Shown here in pieces: positions 17,311 to 25,997 of a DNA stretch of 64,000 nt. Origin of the DNA: Leptotrichia sp. oral taxon 215 str. W9775. GTDB taxonomy: Bacteria; Fusobacteriota; Fusobacteriia; Fusobacteriales; Leptotrichiaceae. The first letter of the stretch is position 1. Every line of letters begins with the position of its first letter. The notes beneath the pieces are model-generated. The model saw nothing but the letters and a program-made list of their open reading frames with translations, ran no database searches and was not told the origin of the DNA. Location: the NCBI RefSeq assembly GCF_000469505.1, contig NZ_KI272826.1, positions 55,849-119,848 of the forward strand, read 5' to 3'. The position numbers were made by a program, and so were the translations under genes.

Positions 17311-17881
17311 AAATAAAAGTATGTATTTTTATCTTGCTGTTCATCTTCTTAGTTTGTCCTTATTAGTTGCGGTTGCACTATTTATTTTGAATAACATAAA
17401 ATATTTTGATGAAATAATGGGAAATTATGGAACAAAAATATCAAAACTTTCATCAAACTACATAGAAGTAATTAAGACAGTTATCATTGCTCCGATATCA
17501 GAAGAAGTTATATTCAGGGAATGGATATATAATTTTTTGAAAAAAAGAACTAAATTTTATAATCTTATTCAGGCATTCCTGTTTGCTCTATTTCATTTTA
17601 TATTAGTACAGTCTATATATGCTTTTATATTTGGAATTTTTTTAGGAAATGTAAAAAGAAAGACAGATAGTTTAGAGACAGTGATATTCTGTCATAGTTT
17701 TTATAATTTATCAGGACTTCCATATTTAGGATACATTTATTATTATCCAATAGAATTTATAGTTAAAAAATTTTTACATACAGAAAATTTTATAGTCATG
17801 GCTGTAGCCTTATCAATACTTCCAATAATTACATTTATATGGAGCTGGAAAAAACTTGGAAAAGATCTTTACAAGCTATAA
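17303..17881 (+). CDS. CPBP-family intramembrane metalloprotease (second of two)
   Basis: A polytopic membrane protein of 192 residues with the complete CPBP motif set: SEEVIFREW (EExxxR), FALFHFI (FxxxH) and CHSFYNL (HxxxN), which supply the metal-site Glu and His residues. Family roles include CAAX-type processing and bacteriocin self-immunity. No bacteriocin gene is seen nearby. A GTG at 17291 keeps the frame open, but AAAGGTGGGG lies over it, so ATG at 17303 is preferred. It shares the blocks RTKFYNLIQA and FALFH with the preceding gene, so the pair arose by tandem duplication. Confidence 0.8.
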   Translation: MNRNKSMYFYLAVHLLSLSLLVAVALFILNNIKYFDEIMGNYGTKISKLSSNYIEVIKTVIIAPISEEVIFREWIYNFLKKRTKFYNLIQAFLFALFHFILVQSIYAFIFGIFLGNVKRKTDSLETVIFCHSFYNLSGLPYLGYIYYYPIEFIVKKFLHTENFIVMAVALSILPIITFIWSWKKLGKDLYKL

Positions 17882-17909
17882 AAAATCTCTAAAAGACAGG
17901 GTATTAGTA

Positions 17910-17938
17910 TTGACAAATGACATAAATAAAGGTATCAT
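17910..17938 (+). promoter_or_regulatory. promoter of the Nudix gene
   Basis: TTGACA (17910-17915), 17 bases, TATCAT (17933-17938). The leader to the ATG at 18117 is about 170 bases. It contains a tiny ORF (17953-17976, seven codons) after GGGAGAG, of doubtful meaning. Confidence 0.65.
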
Positions 17939-18116
17939 TTGGGAGAGAGAAAATGTGGAGTAGACATATAACCTGAAATGATATAATTACTGAAATTTAT
18001 TTTTATAAGTAAAATACATTATAAAATAGATATTTAATGAAGATATGGTTTACATTCCAAGAAGAAATGTAAGCCATATTTTGATTTTAGAAATATTGAA
18101 AAAAGGGAGGGAAAAT

Positions 18117-18884
18117 ATGCTTACAACATTGTGTTATCTTGAAAAGGATAATAAATATCTGATGTTACATAGAAATAAAAAGGAAATAGATATAAATAAA
18201 GGGAAATGGCTTGGTGTAGGCGGAAAACTGGAAAATGGGGAAACTCCTGAAGAATGTCTGAGAAGGGAAGTCAGGGAAGAAACAGGATATGAGCTTAACA
18301 GTTTTGAGAACAGGGGACTTGTGATTTTCAACTATAATGCTGATGAGCCGCTGTTTATGTATCTTTATACGAGTTCTGATTTTAGTGGGATACAGAAGGA
18401 ATGTGACGAAGGGGATTTAAAATGGATTTCAAAAGATGAAGTTCTTGAGCTTAAGCTATGGGAAGGGGATAAGATTTTCCTGAAACTGCTATTTGAAAAC
18501 TCTCCATTCTTTTATCTGACTTTAGATTATGAAAATGATGATTTAATAGGGTCAAAATTGGAATTTAAGCAGGAATACAGTTCTTTTGAGGTTTTTGTTC
18601 CAGAAAAATACGTAGAAAAAATTGTGGAGAATCTGCAAAGATATTCCCTGCTGACAGAAGGATTTTACGCTGATGTCTACTCCACATCTGACACTGTGGG
18701 GCATTGGAAAACTCTGGAAGGAGGAAGTCCTTTTGATGGAGAAGTGGGAAAATCCAGTGTTGCAGATGAAAAAATAATGAAGTTCAGGGTAAAAAGAGAA
18801 TTTGAGGAGCTGGCATATTATCTGGTAAAAGAGGCTCATCCTTATGAAACTGCGGTTATTAATGTATTCAGGATGGAAGTGTAG
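18117..18884 (+). CDS. Nudix hydrolase fused to a YqfO/PII-like C-terminal domain
   Basis: Residues 1-150 form a Nudix domain like 8-oxo-dGTP diphosphatases (MutT/MTH1 type). The Nudix box is complete: GGKLENGETPEE followed by REVREETGY, about residues 37-60. Residues about 155-255 resemble the PII/CutA-like domain inserted in YqfO/NIF3 proteins, with FEVFVPEKYVEKI, GSPFDGEVGK and a terminal EAHPYETAVINVF. This pairing suggests nucleotide clean-up with a small-molecule- or metal-sensing trimerisation domain, but the substrate is unknown. The frame is open from 18045, but GGGAGGG sits 6 bases before ATG 18117. Confidence 0.8.
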   Translation: MLTTLCYLEKDNKYLMLHRNKKEIDINKGKWLGVGGKLENGETPEECLRREVREETGYELNSFENRGLVIFNYNADEPLFMYLYTSSDFSGIQKECDEGDLKWISKDEVLELKLWEGDKIFLKLLFENSPFFYLTLDYENDDLIGSKLEFKQEYSSFEVFVPEKYVEKIVENLQRYSLLTEGFYADVYSTSDTVGHWKTLEGGSPFDGEVGKSSVADEKIMKFRVKREFEELAYYLVKEAHPYETAVINVFRMEV

Positions 18885-18933
18885 GATTAAGAAAAAAAGA
18901 AATATGATAAATAACAAACTTATCTCCTTTAAA

Positions 18934-18954
18934 ATTATCATATAATATGATAAT
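18934..18954. promoter_or_regulatory. 21-bp palindrome upstream of recG
   Basis: Perfect dyad ATTATCATAT-A-ATATGATAAT centred on 18944. An extra copy of the half-site ATATGATAA lies about 40 bases upstream (18902-18910). The palindrome contains a TATAAT that could be the recG -10 box, so a repressor bound here would block it. No regulator gene is adjacent. Confidence 0.45.
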
Positions 18955-18994
18955 ATAGTGGAAGGTAAGTATTATATTAAAACGGAAGTGTGAA

Positions 18995-21073
18995 ATGGCA
19001 ACATATAATTTATTATTTAAAAATTTGGAAGAATTAAAAATAAAAGGTGTCGGAAAAACAAATATAAGTAAATTTAATAAACTTGGAGTATTCACTTTGC
19101 ATGATTTACTCTATTTTTTTCCGAGAGCCTACGAAGACAGGACAAATAGCAAAAATATTGTAAATCTCCTGCAGGATGAGTTTGCTGCAGTAAGGGGAGT
19201 TATTATAAATGTTACAACTCAGTATATAAAAGCAGGAAGGACAATGTTTAAAGCTATATTGAAGGATGATACCGGAATAATGGAATTAGTCTGGTTTAAT
19301 AACAGATATATAAAAAGCTATATAAAAATAGGTGATGAGCTTCTTGTATACGGAAAAGTGAAAAAATCTGCAAAATTCCAGATGGTAAATCCTGAATATA
19401 AAAGACTGGATGAAAACGGTCTTGTAAAGGGGAAAAGTGGTGAACAGATATTGCCCATTTATCCTTCTACAGCTTCATTGAGGCAGGAATCAATAAGAAA
19501 AATAATAAATGATGCACTGCTTGATTATGGATACCTACTGGAGGAAAATATTCCTGAAGAGCTTTTAAAAAAGGGAAAACTGCTTTCAAGAAAGGAAGCT
19601 ATATTAAATGTCCATTTTCCTGAAAGCTTTGAAAAGAAGGAGGAAGCAAAGAGGAGATTTATGCTGGAGGAAATTCTCCTTCTGGAAATGGGAATACTGC
19701 AGAACAGATTTGAAACAGATAAGGCAAATAACAATATTTATGAAATAGAAGATAATAAAAAGCTTGTCAGTAAATTTATAGACAGCCTTGAATATGATCT
19801 TACAAAGGCACAGAAACGTGTAGTTGCAGAAATTTATAAAGAACTTAAGGCAGGAAAAATAGTAAACAGGCTTATACAGGGGGATGTGGGTTCAGGGAAA
19901 ACAATAGTTTCGCTGATTATGCTGCTGTATATGGCAGAAAACAGTTATCAGGGAGTCATAATGGCACCTACGGAAATTCTTGCCACCCAGCATTACCTTG
20001 GAATTGTGGATGAATTTATGAATCTTGATGTGAGGGTGGAACTGCTGACAGGAAGTGTAAAAGGGAAAAAAAGGGAAAAACTTCTGGCAGAGATAGAAAA
20101 TGGACTTGTGGACATTGTCATAGGAACACATGCCCTCATTGAAAATGATGTGATATTTAAAAATCTTGGATTAATTATAATAGATGAGCAGCACAGGTTT
20201 GGAGTCACCCAGAGGAAGCTTCTCAGGGAAAAGGGAAGCCTTGCCAACCTTATTGTAATGAGTGCAACTCCGATTCCACGTTCGCTGGCACTTACAATAT
20301 ATGGAGATCTGGATGTTTCAATTATTGATGAACTGCCTGTTGGAAGAATGCCTATAAAGACAAAGTGGATTAAGGACAAAGCTGAAAGGCAGAAAATGTA
20401 CAACTTCATTGCAAAAAAAATTAAGGAAGGAAGACAGGTATATGTTGTTTCTCCGCTTATTGAAGAAAGTGAAACATTAAATGTGAAATCGGCTCAGGAA
20501 ACATTTGAAGAATACAGCGGGATATTTCCTGACAGAAGAATTGGGCTAATTCATGGGAAGCAGAATTATAAGGAAAAACAGGAAGTTATGAGCAAGTTTA
20601 AGAAACATGAACTTGACATACTGGTTTCCACGACAGTAATCGAAGTGGGAGTCAATGTTCCAAATGCTTCAATAATGGTAATACGTGATGCCCAGAGATT
20701 TGGTCTTTCATCCCTTCACCAGCTGCGTGGAAGAGTAGGGAGAGGTCAGTATCAGTCATACTGTTTTCTGGAGTCAGAAACTGATAATGAACTTTCTGCA
20801 AGACGTCTGGAAGTTATGGAAAAAACCACTGACGGATTTAAAATAGCTGAGGAAGATTTGAAATTGAGAAATTCAGGAGAAATAATGGGAACACGTCAGA
20901 GCGGAGTTTCAGATATGGTACTGACGGATATTGTGAAAAATGTAAAGGAAATAAAATATATCCGTGACTATGTAATAAAATATCTTGAAAAGAATAACGG
21001 AAAAGTGGAAAATGAATATTTGAGACTTGACATATATGAGAAATTTCATAAAAATGGAAAGATAGAAAATTAA
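18995..21073 (+). CDS. recG: ATP-dependent DNA helicase RecG
   Basis: A superfamily 2 helicase that regresses stalled replication forks and branch-migrates Holliday junctions. It is 692 residues. An N-terminal wedge/OB domain (about 1-260) precedes the helicase core. Walker A is QGDVGSGKT (about 294-302), DEQH-box about 397, motif III MSATPIPRS, and motif VI QLRGRVGRG near 580. The C-terminal TRQSG block is typical of RecG and separates it from PriA or Mfd. Weak GGAAG site before the ATG. No terminator separates it from the EamA gene. Confidence 0.96.
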   Translation: MATYNLLFKNLEELKIKGVGKTNISKFNKLGVFTLHDLLYFFPRAYEDRTNSKNIVNLLQDEFAAVRGVIINVTTQYIKAGRTMFKAILKDDTGIMELVWFNNRYIKSYIKIGDELLVYGKVKKSAKFQMVNPEYKRLDENGLVKGKSGEQILPIYPSTASLRQESIRKIINDALLDYGYLLEENIPEELLKKGKLLSRKEAILNVHFPESFEKKEEAKRRFMLEEILLLEMGILQNRFETDKANNNIYEIEDNKKLVSKFIDSLEYDLTKAQKRVVAEIYKELKAGKIVNRLIQGDVGSGKTIVSLIMLLYMAENSYQGVIMAPTEILATQHYLGIVDEFMNLDVRVELLTGSVKGKKREKLLAEIENGLVDIVIGTHALIENDVIFKNLGLIIIDEQHRFGVTQRKLLREKGSLANLIVMSATPIPRSLALTIYGDLDVSIIDELPVGRMPIKTKWIKDKAERQKMYNFIAKKIKEGRQVYVVSPLIEESETLNVKSAQETFEEYSGIFPDRRIGLIHGKQNYKEKQEVMSKFKKHELDILVSTTVIEVGVNVPNASIMVIRDAQRFGLSSLHQLRGRVGRGQYQSYCFLESETDNELSARRLEVMEKTTDGFKIAEEDLKLRNSGEIMGTRQSGVSDMVLTDIVKNVKEIKYIRDYVIKYLEKNNGKVENEYLRLDIYEKFHKNGKIEN

Positions 21074-21160
21074 AAAAATTATTTTAAAAACAGGTACTTC
21101 TAATATTCTATACTGAAAAAATTAAATAATTTTTTATTTAAACGGAAAGGATTTCAATAA

Positions 21161-22060
21161 ATGAAAAAATTAGTAAAAAGATATATTGCAGAATCGGGAC
21201 TGCTTTTAATAGGAATTCTCTGGGGAATGGGATTTGTTACTGTAAAGATTGGACTAAATGCAGGAATGAACACATTTTATCTTATGTGGCTCAGATTTCT
21301 GGGGAGTTTTGTGCTACTGTCCATATTATTCAGGAAAAAAATAAAGAAAGTTTCAAAGGATGATTTGAAGGCTGGAGTAATACTGGGAATTATCCAGTAT
21401 TTCGGCTATGTTTTCCAGACATATGGAGCGGCACATACAACCGTAGGAAAAAATGCCTTTTTTACAGCAATTAATGTAATAATCGTACCTTATATATTTT
21501 GGATGTTAAATAAGAAAAGACCTGATATATTTTCTTTTTCTGCTTCAATTATTTGTCTAATTGGAGTGGGAATAATGAGTCTTGACAGCAACCTGAATTT
21601 TACTCACCTTAATAAAGGTGATGTAATGACAATAATATCAGCATTTTTCTTTGCGTTGCAGGTGGCTTATACAGGATATTTCGGAAGAAAAGTTCATCCG
21701 ATGAATTTAGTACTTCTCCAGATGCTTGTAGGAGGTCTGTTGTTTGCAGGAACACAGTTTGCAACTTCAGGATTAAGGGAAGTTATACCACTTCATGGAG
21801 AAACTTTGATGGCAATTATTTATGCAGTAGTATTTTCAACAGCAATCCCTATGCTGCTTCAAATATACTGTCAAAGACTGACAACTGCTACAAGGGCTTC
21901 TATACTGATGTCGACTGAATCAATGTTTGCACCTATATTTGCTTTCTTGGTCTTAGGAGAAATGATGACATTACGTGTTGCACTGGGAGCTGTTTTTATA
22001 CTGTTTTCAGTAGTTGTTTCTGAAACAAAGCTGGGAATGGTAAAGGAAGCAAATTTATAA
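21161..22060 (+). CDS. EamA/DMT-family transporter
   Basis: A drug/metabolite-transporter superfamily membrane protein of 299 residues, with ten predicted helices in two EamA repeats. The first has GILWGMGFVTVKIGL near residue 20, and the second begins with GDVMTIISAFFFALQVAY near 155. The tail ASILMSTESMFAPIFAFLVLGE is the characteristic second-repeat motif. Substrates in the family include amino acids and other metabolites, and none can be assigned here. GGAAAGG precedes the ATG. Confidence 0.85.
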   Translation: MKKLVKRYIAESGLLLIGILWGMGFVTVKIGLNAGMNTFYLMWLRFLGSFVLLSILFRKKIKKVSKDDLKAGVILGIIQYFGYVFQTYGAAHTTVGKNAFFTAINVIIVPYIFWMLNKKRPDIFSFSASIICLIGVGIMSLDSNLNFTHLNKGDVMTIISAFFFALQVAYTGYFGRKVHPMNLVLLQMLVGGLLFAGTQFATSGLREVIPLHGETLMAIIYAVVFSTAIPMLLQIYCQRLTTATRASILMSTESMFAPIFAFLVLGEMMTLRVALGAVFILFSVVVSETKLGMVKEANL

Positions 22061-22080
22061 ACATTTAAATAAATGAACTA

Positions 22081-22140
22081 AAAAAGAACATGATTTACAA
22101 AAACTTCTGATTTTATAAGTTTTCTAATCATGTTCTTTTT
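22081..22140. terminator. bidirectional terminator
   Basis: A 15-bp stem (22081-22095 with 22126-22140) with A5/T5 ends, between the EamA gene and the converging ATPase operon. It serves both sides. Confidence 0.85.
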
Positions 22141-22169
22141 ATTGATTCTTTTCATTCAAAATAGATTTT

Positions 22170-22916
22170 CTAATCCATTATCAGTAGAAGATTATCTATT
22201 TTTTCTGTAATTTTTTCCTTAAGTTCATTTTCCTCAAAATAATCAAGAAGATATGTTCCCCCTAAAATATTGAGGTATATGATAATTTCATTAAATAATT
22301 TTGTCTTTATTCTTACTCCATTTTTTTCAAAATCATAAATGGCAGATAAAAAAGCTTTTGTAACAGTAGGACTGTTACTGAAACTGCTTGAAAAAAGATA
22401 CAGAAGCTTTGTTCTGAAATCTGTTTTAAAAACATTAAGCAGTTCAAACGGATCAGCATGTGTTCCGTCATAAACAAGATGTCCTGTCCACCATAATCTT
22501 GCTAAAGGATGCATAATAAGGGACTTTCTTTTTCCATGTGAAAAGAAAAAAGTGTTTTTTATCAGATTTTCAGTTATTTCTTTTTTATCGAAGGAATTTC
22601 TATATTTCACATAATCCCAGAAATCACTATGTGCCATTCCGGCCCATAAATTTTCATTTGATGCTTCTACAACTGATAAATTTTTCATTGCAGAATAAAG
22701 AATTTTTACATTTTCCAAATCAGTTTTTTCAGGCTCTTCAGAAGACATATCCAAATTAAATTGAGGAACTTCCTTTTTAAATTCGAGGAAGGGTGAATTA
22801 TCGTCAAAAAACTTGAAAATCCAGTCGTTTGTACTTGATTTATAGTTTTCAAGATTAATTTCAACGTTTTTTCTCAATGTTTCAAGAGAAATTTCCTTTA
22901 AAAAATTCAGTATCAT
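22170..22916 (-). CDS. third gene of the GHKL-ATPase operon (DUF6339-like)
   Basis: A 248-residue soluble protein of unknown function, mostly alpha-helical. The central block has AHSDFWDYVKYR, then FFFSHGKRKSLIMHPLARLWW and FSSSFSNSPTVTKAFLSAI. From memory this pattern (Arg/Lys-rich loop, LARLWW, then a helical bundle) resembles DUF6339-type proteins, but that is a weak recollection. Its ATG overlaps the stop of the middle gene as ATGA, so it is translationally coupled. It is the last gene of the three-gene operon and ends at a shared terminator. Confidence 0.55.
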   Translation of the reverse strand: MILNFLKEISLETLRKNVEINLENYKSSTNDWIFKFFDDNSPFLEFKKEVPQFNLDMSSEEPEKTDLENVKILYSAMKNLSVVEASNENLWAGMAHSDFWDYVKYRNSFDKKEITENLIKNTFFFSHGKRKSLIMHPLARLWWTGHLVYDGTHADPFELLNVFKTDFRTKLLYLFSSSFSNSPTVTKAFLSAIYDFEKNGVRIKTKLFNEIIIYLNILGGTYLLDYFEENELKEKITEKIDNLLLIMD

Positions 22917-23779
22917 ACTATTTCCTCCTCGCTCTGTTCAAGTTCCATCATTGCATTGAAACTTCTGCTTACAGGGAAATTTATTATTTTTTGTGCCAAG
23001 TCATATGAAAACTCCCTTTCAAGCGTTTCCCTGCTCAGTTCAATATTCATATTTGCCAGCACTTTTTTAATTGTCTTAAACCAGCTGTATTCTTCAAAAG
23101 TTTCCAAATCAGAATTTTTTAGGTTTTCAAAGACATAAATCAATGTTGGGAAAATAACTGAGGAATGAAGCAGTGGCTGAAAAATTCCCTTTGACAATAT
23201 TGAATACTGTTCGTATTCTGTTTTATAAAGTGAAATCCCAATTCTGTCATTCATCATATCAATTTCCATTCCGCTTTTATCTTCAGAATTCTTTTTCAGT
23301 ATTAAAAATATTGAAGGCATCTGAACAAGATTATCCTTTTCCTTTTCAATTTCAATGTTGAAAGGCTTAGCAATTGCAAGGATATTGGCTTTTTCAATAT
23401 TAAAAGAAACATCCTTATAATCATCATTGAAGTTTTTATTTGTATAGTTGTCAATCTGCGTTTTTGCTATAATGAAAAAACAGATGTTTATTTTATTGTT
23501 AAGCAGGGATTCGTGTATGGAAATATTTTCAAATCCAAGTTTTGATTTTATTATAGTTCTGTAAGAAGTAGAAGGACATTCTATGTGGAATACAAATTCC
23601 GCATACTCCTCTTCTATAAGTTTTAATAACTTTTCATCATCTGTATTTGCAGTCAGATGGAAAATTATTTCGTCACCCTTTCTTCCAACTTTCAGGTTTG
23701 ATGTGAAGGAAGAATTTACATAGTCATCTGAAAAATAAGTAAGTACAGGGTAAGGATAAAGTCTATACTCTATATTCAT
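22913..23779 (-). CDS. middle gene of the GHKL-ATPase operon, unknown function
   Basis: A 288-residue soluble protein I cannot place in a family. It starts with an aromatic-rich beta segment (RLYPYPVLTYFSDDYV) and continues as an alternating beta-rich first half and a helical C-terminus, with no nuclease or ATPase motif evident. The frame is open to 23806, but GGAGGTGG lies 6 bases before ATG 23779, so that start is chosen. It then overlaps the ATPase gene by 17 bases and the third gene by 4. This tight packing indicates one functional unit. Confidence 0.6.
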   Translation of the reverse strand: MNIEYRLYPYPVLTYFSDDYVNSSFTSNLKVGRKGDEIIFHLTANTDDEKLLKLIEEEYAEFVFHIECPSTSYRTIIKSKLGFENISIHESLLNNKINICFFIIAKTQIDNYTNKNFNDDYKDVSFNIEKANILAIAKPFNIEIEKEKDNLVQMPSIFLILKKNSEDKSGMEIDMMNDRIGISLYKTEYEQYSILSKGIFQPLLHSSVIFPTLIYVFENLKNSDLETFEEYSWFKTIKKVLANMNIELSRETLEREFSYDLAQKIINFPVSRSFNAMMELEQSEEEIV

Positions 23780-25769
23780 ATAATTCCACCTCCATCGAAC
23801 ATTCATCGGAATAATTTAAAATAAAGGTCATAACAAATTTTTCATCTTTTTTCAAATTTTCAATGTATATTTTATCCTGGTTCAGAAGAAGGGAATTGTC
23901 AATGCTGTCATCCTTGTATGCATTTCTTATTTTTGACTTAAGGTTATTCTGTTCTCCTGAAAGGCTTATACGTACACAGGCTTTTTCAATATCCCTCTGA
24001 GGAGATATTACAAGTCTGTATTTTTTCATTTTCTTATTTAGTAATATTAAACGCAGACCTACATCTTCAACACGATTTATTTCCTGTATTTCAGTAACAT
24101 TATTATCAGAATTTAATATGGAAAATTCATTTTTCAGATATTTTTCCTCTTCAGTTATATTTGCCACATTTCCAAATACTGAATCAGCAACTTCCATAAC
24201 TTCGTCATTAAAGTCATCTGTAATGTTCATTCTAGGATTGTTGAAATCATCACTGGTTTTAGGTATAGTTTTTATATTTCTCTTTTTAGGATTTTCAGTA
24301 ATCTGCTCAGCAGAAACTTTTCTTGTTTCATCACTTATCTTATCAATTTTGCTATTTTCAACACTTGCATCAAGAAGCAGAAGATTATCAGGCAGGAATT
24401 TTCCTATTCCTTCAACTTCCATATGTTCATCAACATTGCTTCTGCCAAGTTCTATAATCTTGTTTATAATCAGCTGTTTCAGTTCCCTTAAAACATTTTT
24501 TGCATTTTTGTCGGGATGTCTGTCAGGTTCCCAGCTGTCATGCTGAGGAGCTTCCATCTGTTTGAAATAACTGTTAAGATTATCTCCGCTTAAAATAAAG
24601 ATGGCAGAGAATCTTATATTTGATGGCAATCTGTCCAAATCAAATATTTTCATTCCATTTGCCCGTGAAATGAGAACTTTTCTGTTTAAGTTGTCGTATA
24701 AAATTTTCAGTTCAAAAGGTCCTAAATCCCTGAAAGTATCCCCAAGGAAGAAACTGTTAGGATGTTCTCCGGGGTTGTCAGTAGATGTAAGTACCTGATA
24801 GTAACTCCATATAGACTGATATTTTTTGTCTTCGTTTATTTTGAAACTTTCAATTATATTTTTCAGAGTATTTTCTGAAATTGTTATATCTCCAATTTTA
24901 ACAACAAGGTTTTTATTGTATATCGCCACAAGGAAGTTATCCAGTATAGCTATTACAAGTTCTTCCTGCCAGTTGTCAGCATTCAGGAAACCTGCTATGT
25001 AAAGGTCGGTTCCGGTAGTACCGTTTCTCTTGAAGGAAGAATCAAGATTAAGTTCTTCAAATAATGGAGTATTCTTTTCTGTTTCTCCGTAGTATCCTAT
25101 TCCCTGTGTAAATTTTTCAGTATTTCCTACCTTCCATTTTGGAGGACCTGACATTGAAATCTGATATCCCATTCCCTGTGTATTTTTATTATCTTCTATC
25201 GGGAAGGAAATAAGTCTCGAAACACCTTGAGAAGCAAGAATTCCGTCTGTATCAAAACTTGTATAGAAGACAGTTCTTATATCAGAGCATGCAAAAGGGG
25301 CGGATTTACCGATACCGTAACTTCCACCTGTTGCACCTTGCTTATCAGAAATACCTGAAGATTTTATCAGGCTATGCCATGGATTTACTTTGTATGGTTC
25401 CTTTGAACCTGTCAGTCCTGTAGTGTTAAAATCACTAATTCTTAAAATATCTATACTTTTTTCATTCATTTTGCCACAGGCTTTTTCAAAGAAAATCTTT
25501 GATTTCTGATCTGTTTCAAAATGAAGACATGTGTTTAGGGCTTCATCTAATTTTGCATAACCCGGCAGATTTTTTGTTTTTATCTGGAATTTCGAAAATT
25601 CCACAGTTACCGGTACTGAAGCGTCAAGACGTGCGTCCAGTGAGTTCTGGCATACCTCCTTTGCCAGAGAAGAAAACAGAGTCCCTCTGTAAGTTTCAAT
25701 TCCTGCTTCGCTTATTCCGTGCCTTTGGGCATAGTTGCTTTCAGGAAAATTCCAATTTATATTACTCAT
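23763..25769 (-). CDS. GHKL (Hsp90/MutL/MORC-like) ATPase, lead gene of a three-gene operon
   Basis: A 668-residue protein with an N-terminal GHKL ATP-binding fold. The N-box reads EVCQNSLDAR (38-47, Glu38, Asn42, Asp45). The Asp/Gly box is ISDFNTTGLTG (111-121), and the glycine lid is GATGGSYGIGKSA (145-157). Residues about 170-460 are a transducer-like region, 470-570 look disordered (Asp/Asn/Lys-rich), and the last ~90 residues form a beta-rich domain. GHKL ATPases of this kind occur in restriction-like and other phage-defence loci (MutL/MORC-like systems). No methylase, nuclease or helicase accompanies it here. Its ribosome site (25810-25818) is 40 bases upstream across a hairpin. Confidence 0.75.
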   Translation of the reverse strand: MSNINWNFPESNYAQRHGISEAGIETYRGTLFSSLAKEVCQNSLDARLDASVPVTVEFSKFQIKTKNLPGYAKLDEALNTCLHFETDQKSKIFFEKACGKMNEKSIDILRISDFNTTGLTGSKEPYKVNPWHSLIKSSGISDKQGATGGSYGIGKSAPFACSDIRTVFYTSFDTDGILASQGVSRLISFPIEDNKNTQGMGYQISMSGPPKWKVGNTEKFTQGIGYYGETEKNTPLFEELNLDSSFKRNGTTGTDLYIAGFLNADNWQEELVIAILDNFLVAIYNKNLVVKIGDITISENTLKNIIESFKINEDKKYQSIWSYYQVLTSTDNPGEHPNSFFLGDTFRDLGPFELKILYDNLNRKVLISRANGMKIFDLDRLPSNIRFSAIFILSGDNLNSYFKQMEAPQHDSWEPDRHPDKNAKNVLRELKQLIINKIIELGRSNVDEHMEVEGIGKFLPDNLLLLDASVENSKIDKISDETRKVSAEQITENPKKRNIKTIPKTSDDFNNPRMNITDDFNDEVMEVADSVFGNVANITEEEKYLKNEFSILNSDNNVTEIQEINRVEDVGLRLILLNKKMKKYRLVISPQRDIEKACVRISLSGEQNNLKSKIRNAYKDDSIDNSLLLNQDKIYIENLKKDEKFVMTFILNYSDECSMEVELYEYRV

Positions 25770-25780
25770 ATATTATAAAA

Positions 25781-25818
25781 ACTGAAATTTCTATAACTTT
25801 CAGTTTACACCCTCCTTT
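25781..25818 (-). promoter_or_regulatory. hairpin separating the ribosome site from the ATG of the ATPase gene
   Basis: On the minus strand AAAGGAGGG (25810-25818) is followed by a 7-bp stem (ACTGAAA 25804-25798 with TTTCAGT 25787-25781). Only then comes the ATG at 25769, and no other ribosome site is nearer. Folding the stem would bring the site within reach of the ATG, so it may control translation. Confidence 0.4.
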
Positions 25819-25997
25819 AAAATTATATATTATTATACTTTAAATTTATCATAAATAATTTACAATAGTCAATAGTTTTTAAAAAAATATTTGAAAAACT
25901 AGTCATTTTATTCAAATTATGTTAAAATACTAAATAGATTATAAAATAAAAAACATAAAACAGACAGAAATTTTAAAGAATAGTTGGAGGAAAAATC

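Noticed and set aside
17953..17976. Seven-codon leader peptide with a Trp codon before the Nudix gene
   Set aside because: No terminator/antiterminator pair follows and the gene is not biosynthetic. Likely chance.
19993..20409. 138-residue antisense ORF within recG
   Set aside because: It is the reverse frame of a conserved gene, with low-complexity Ser/Leu composition and no ribosome site.
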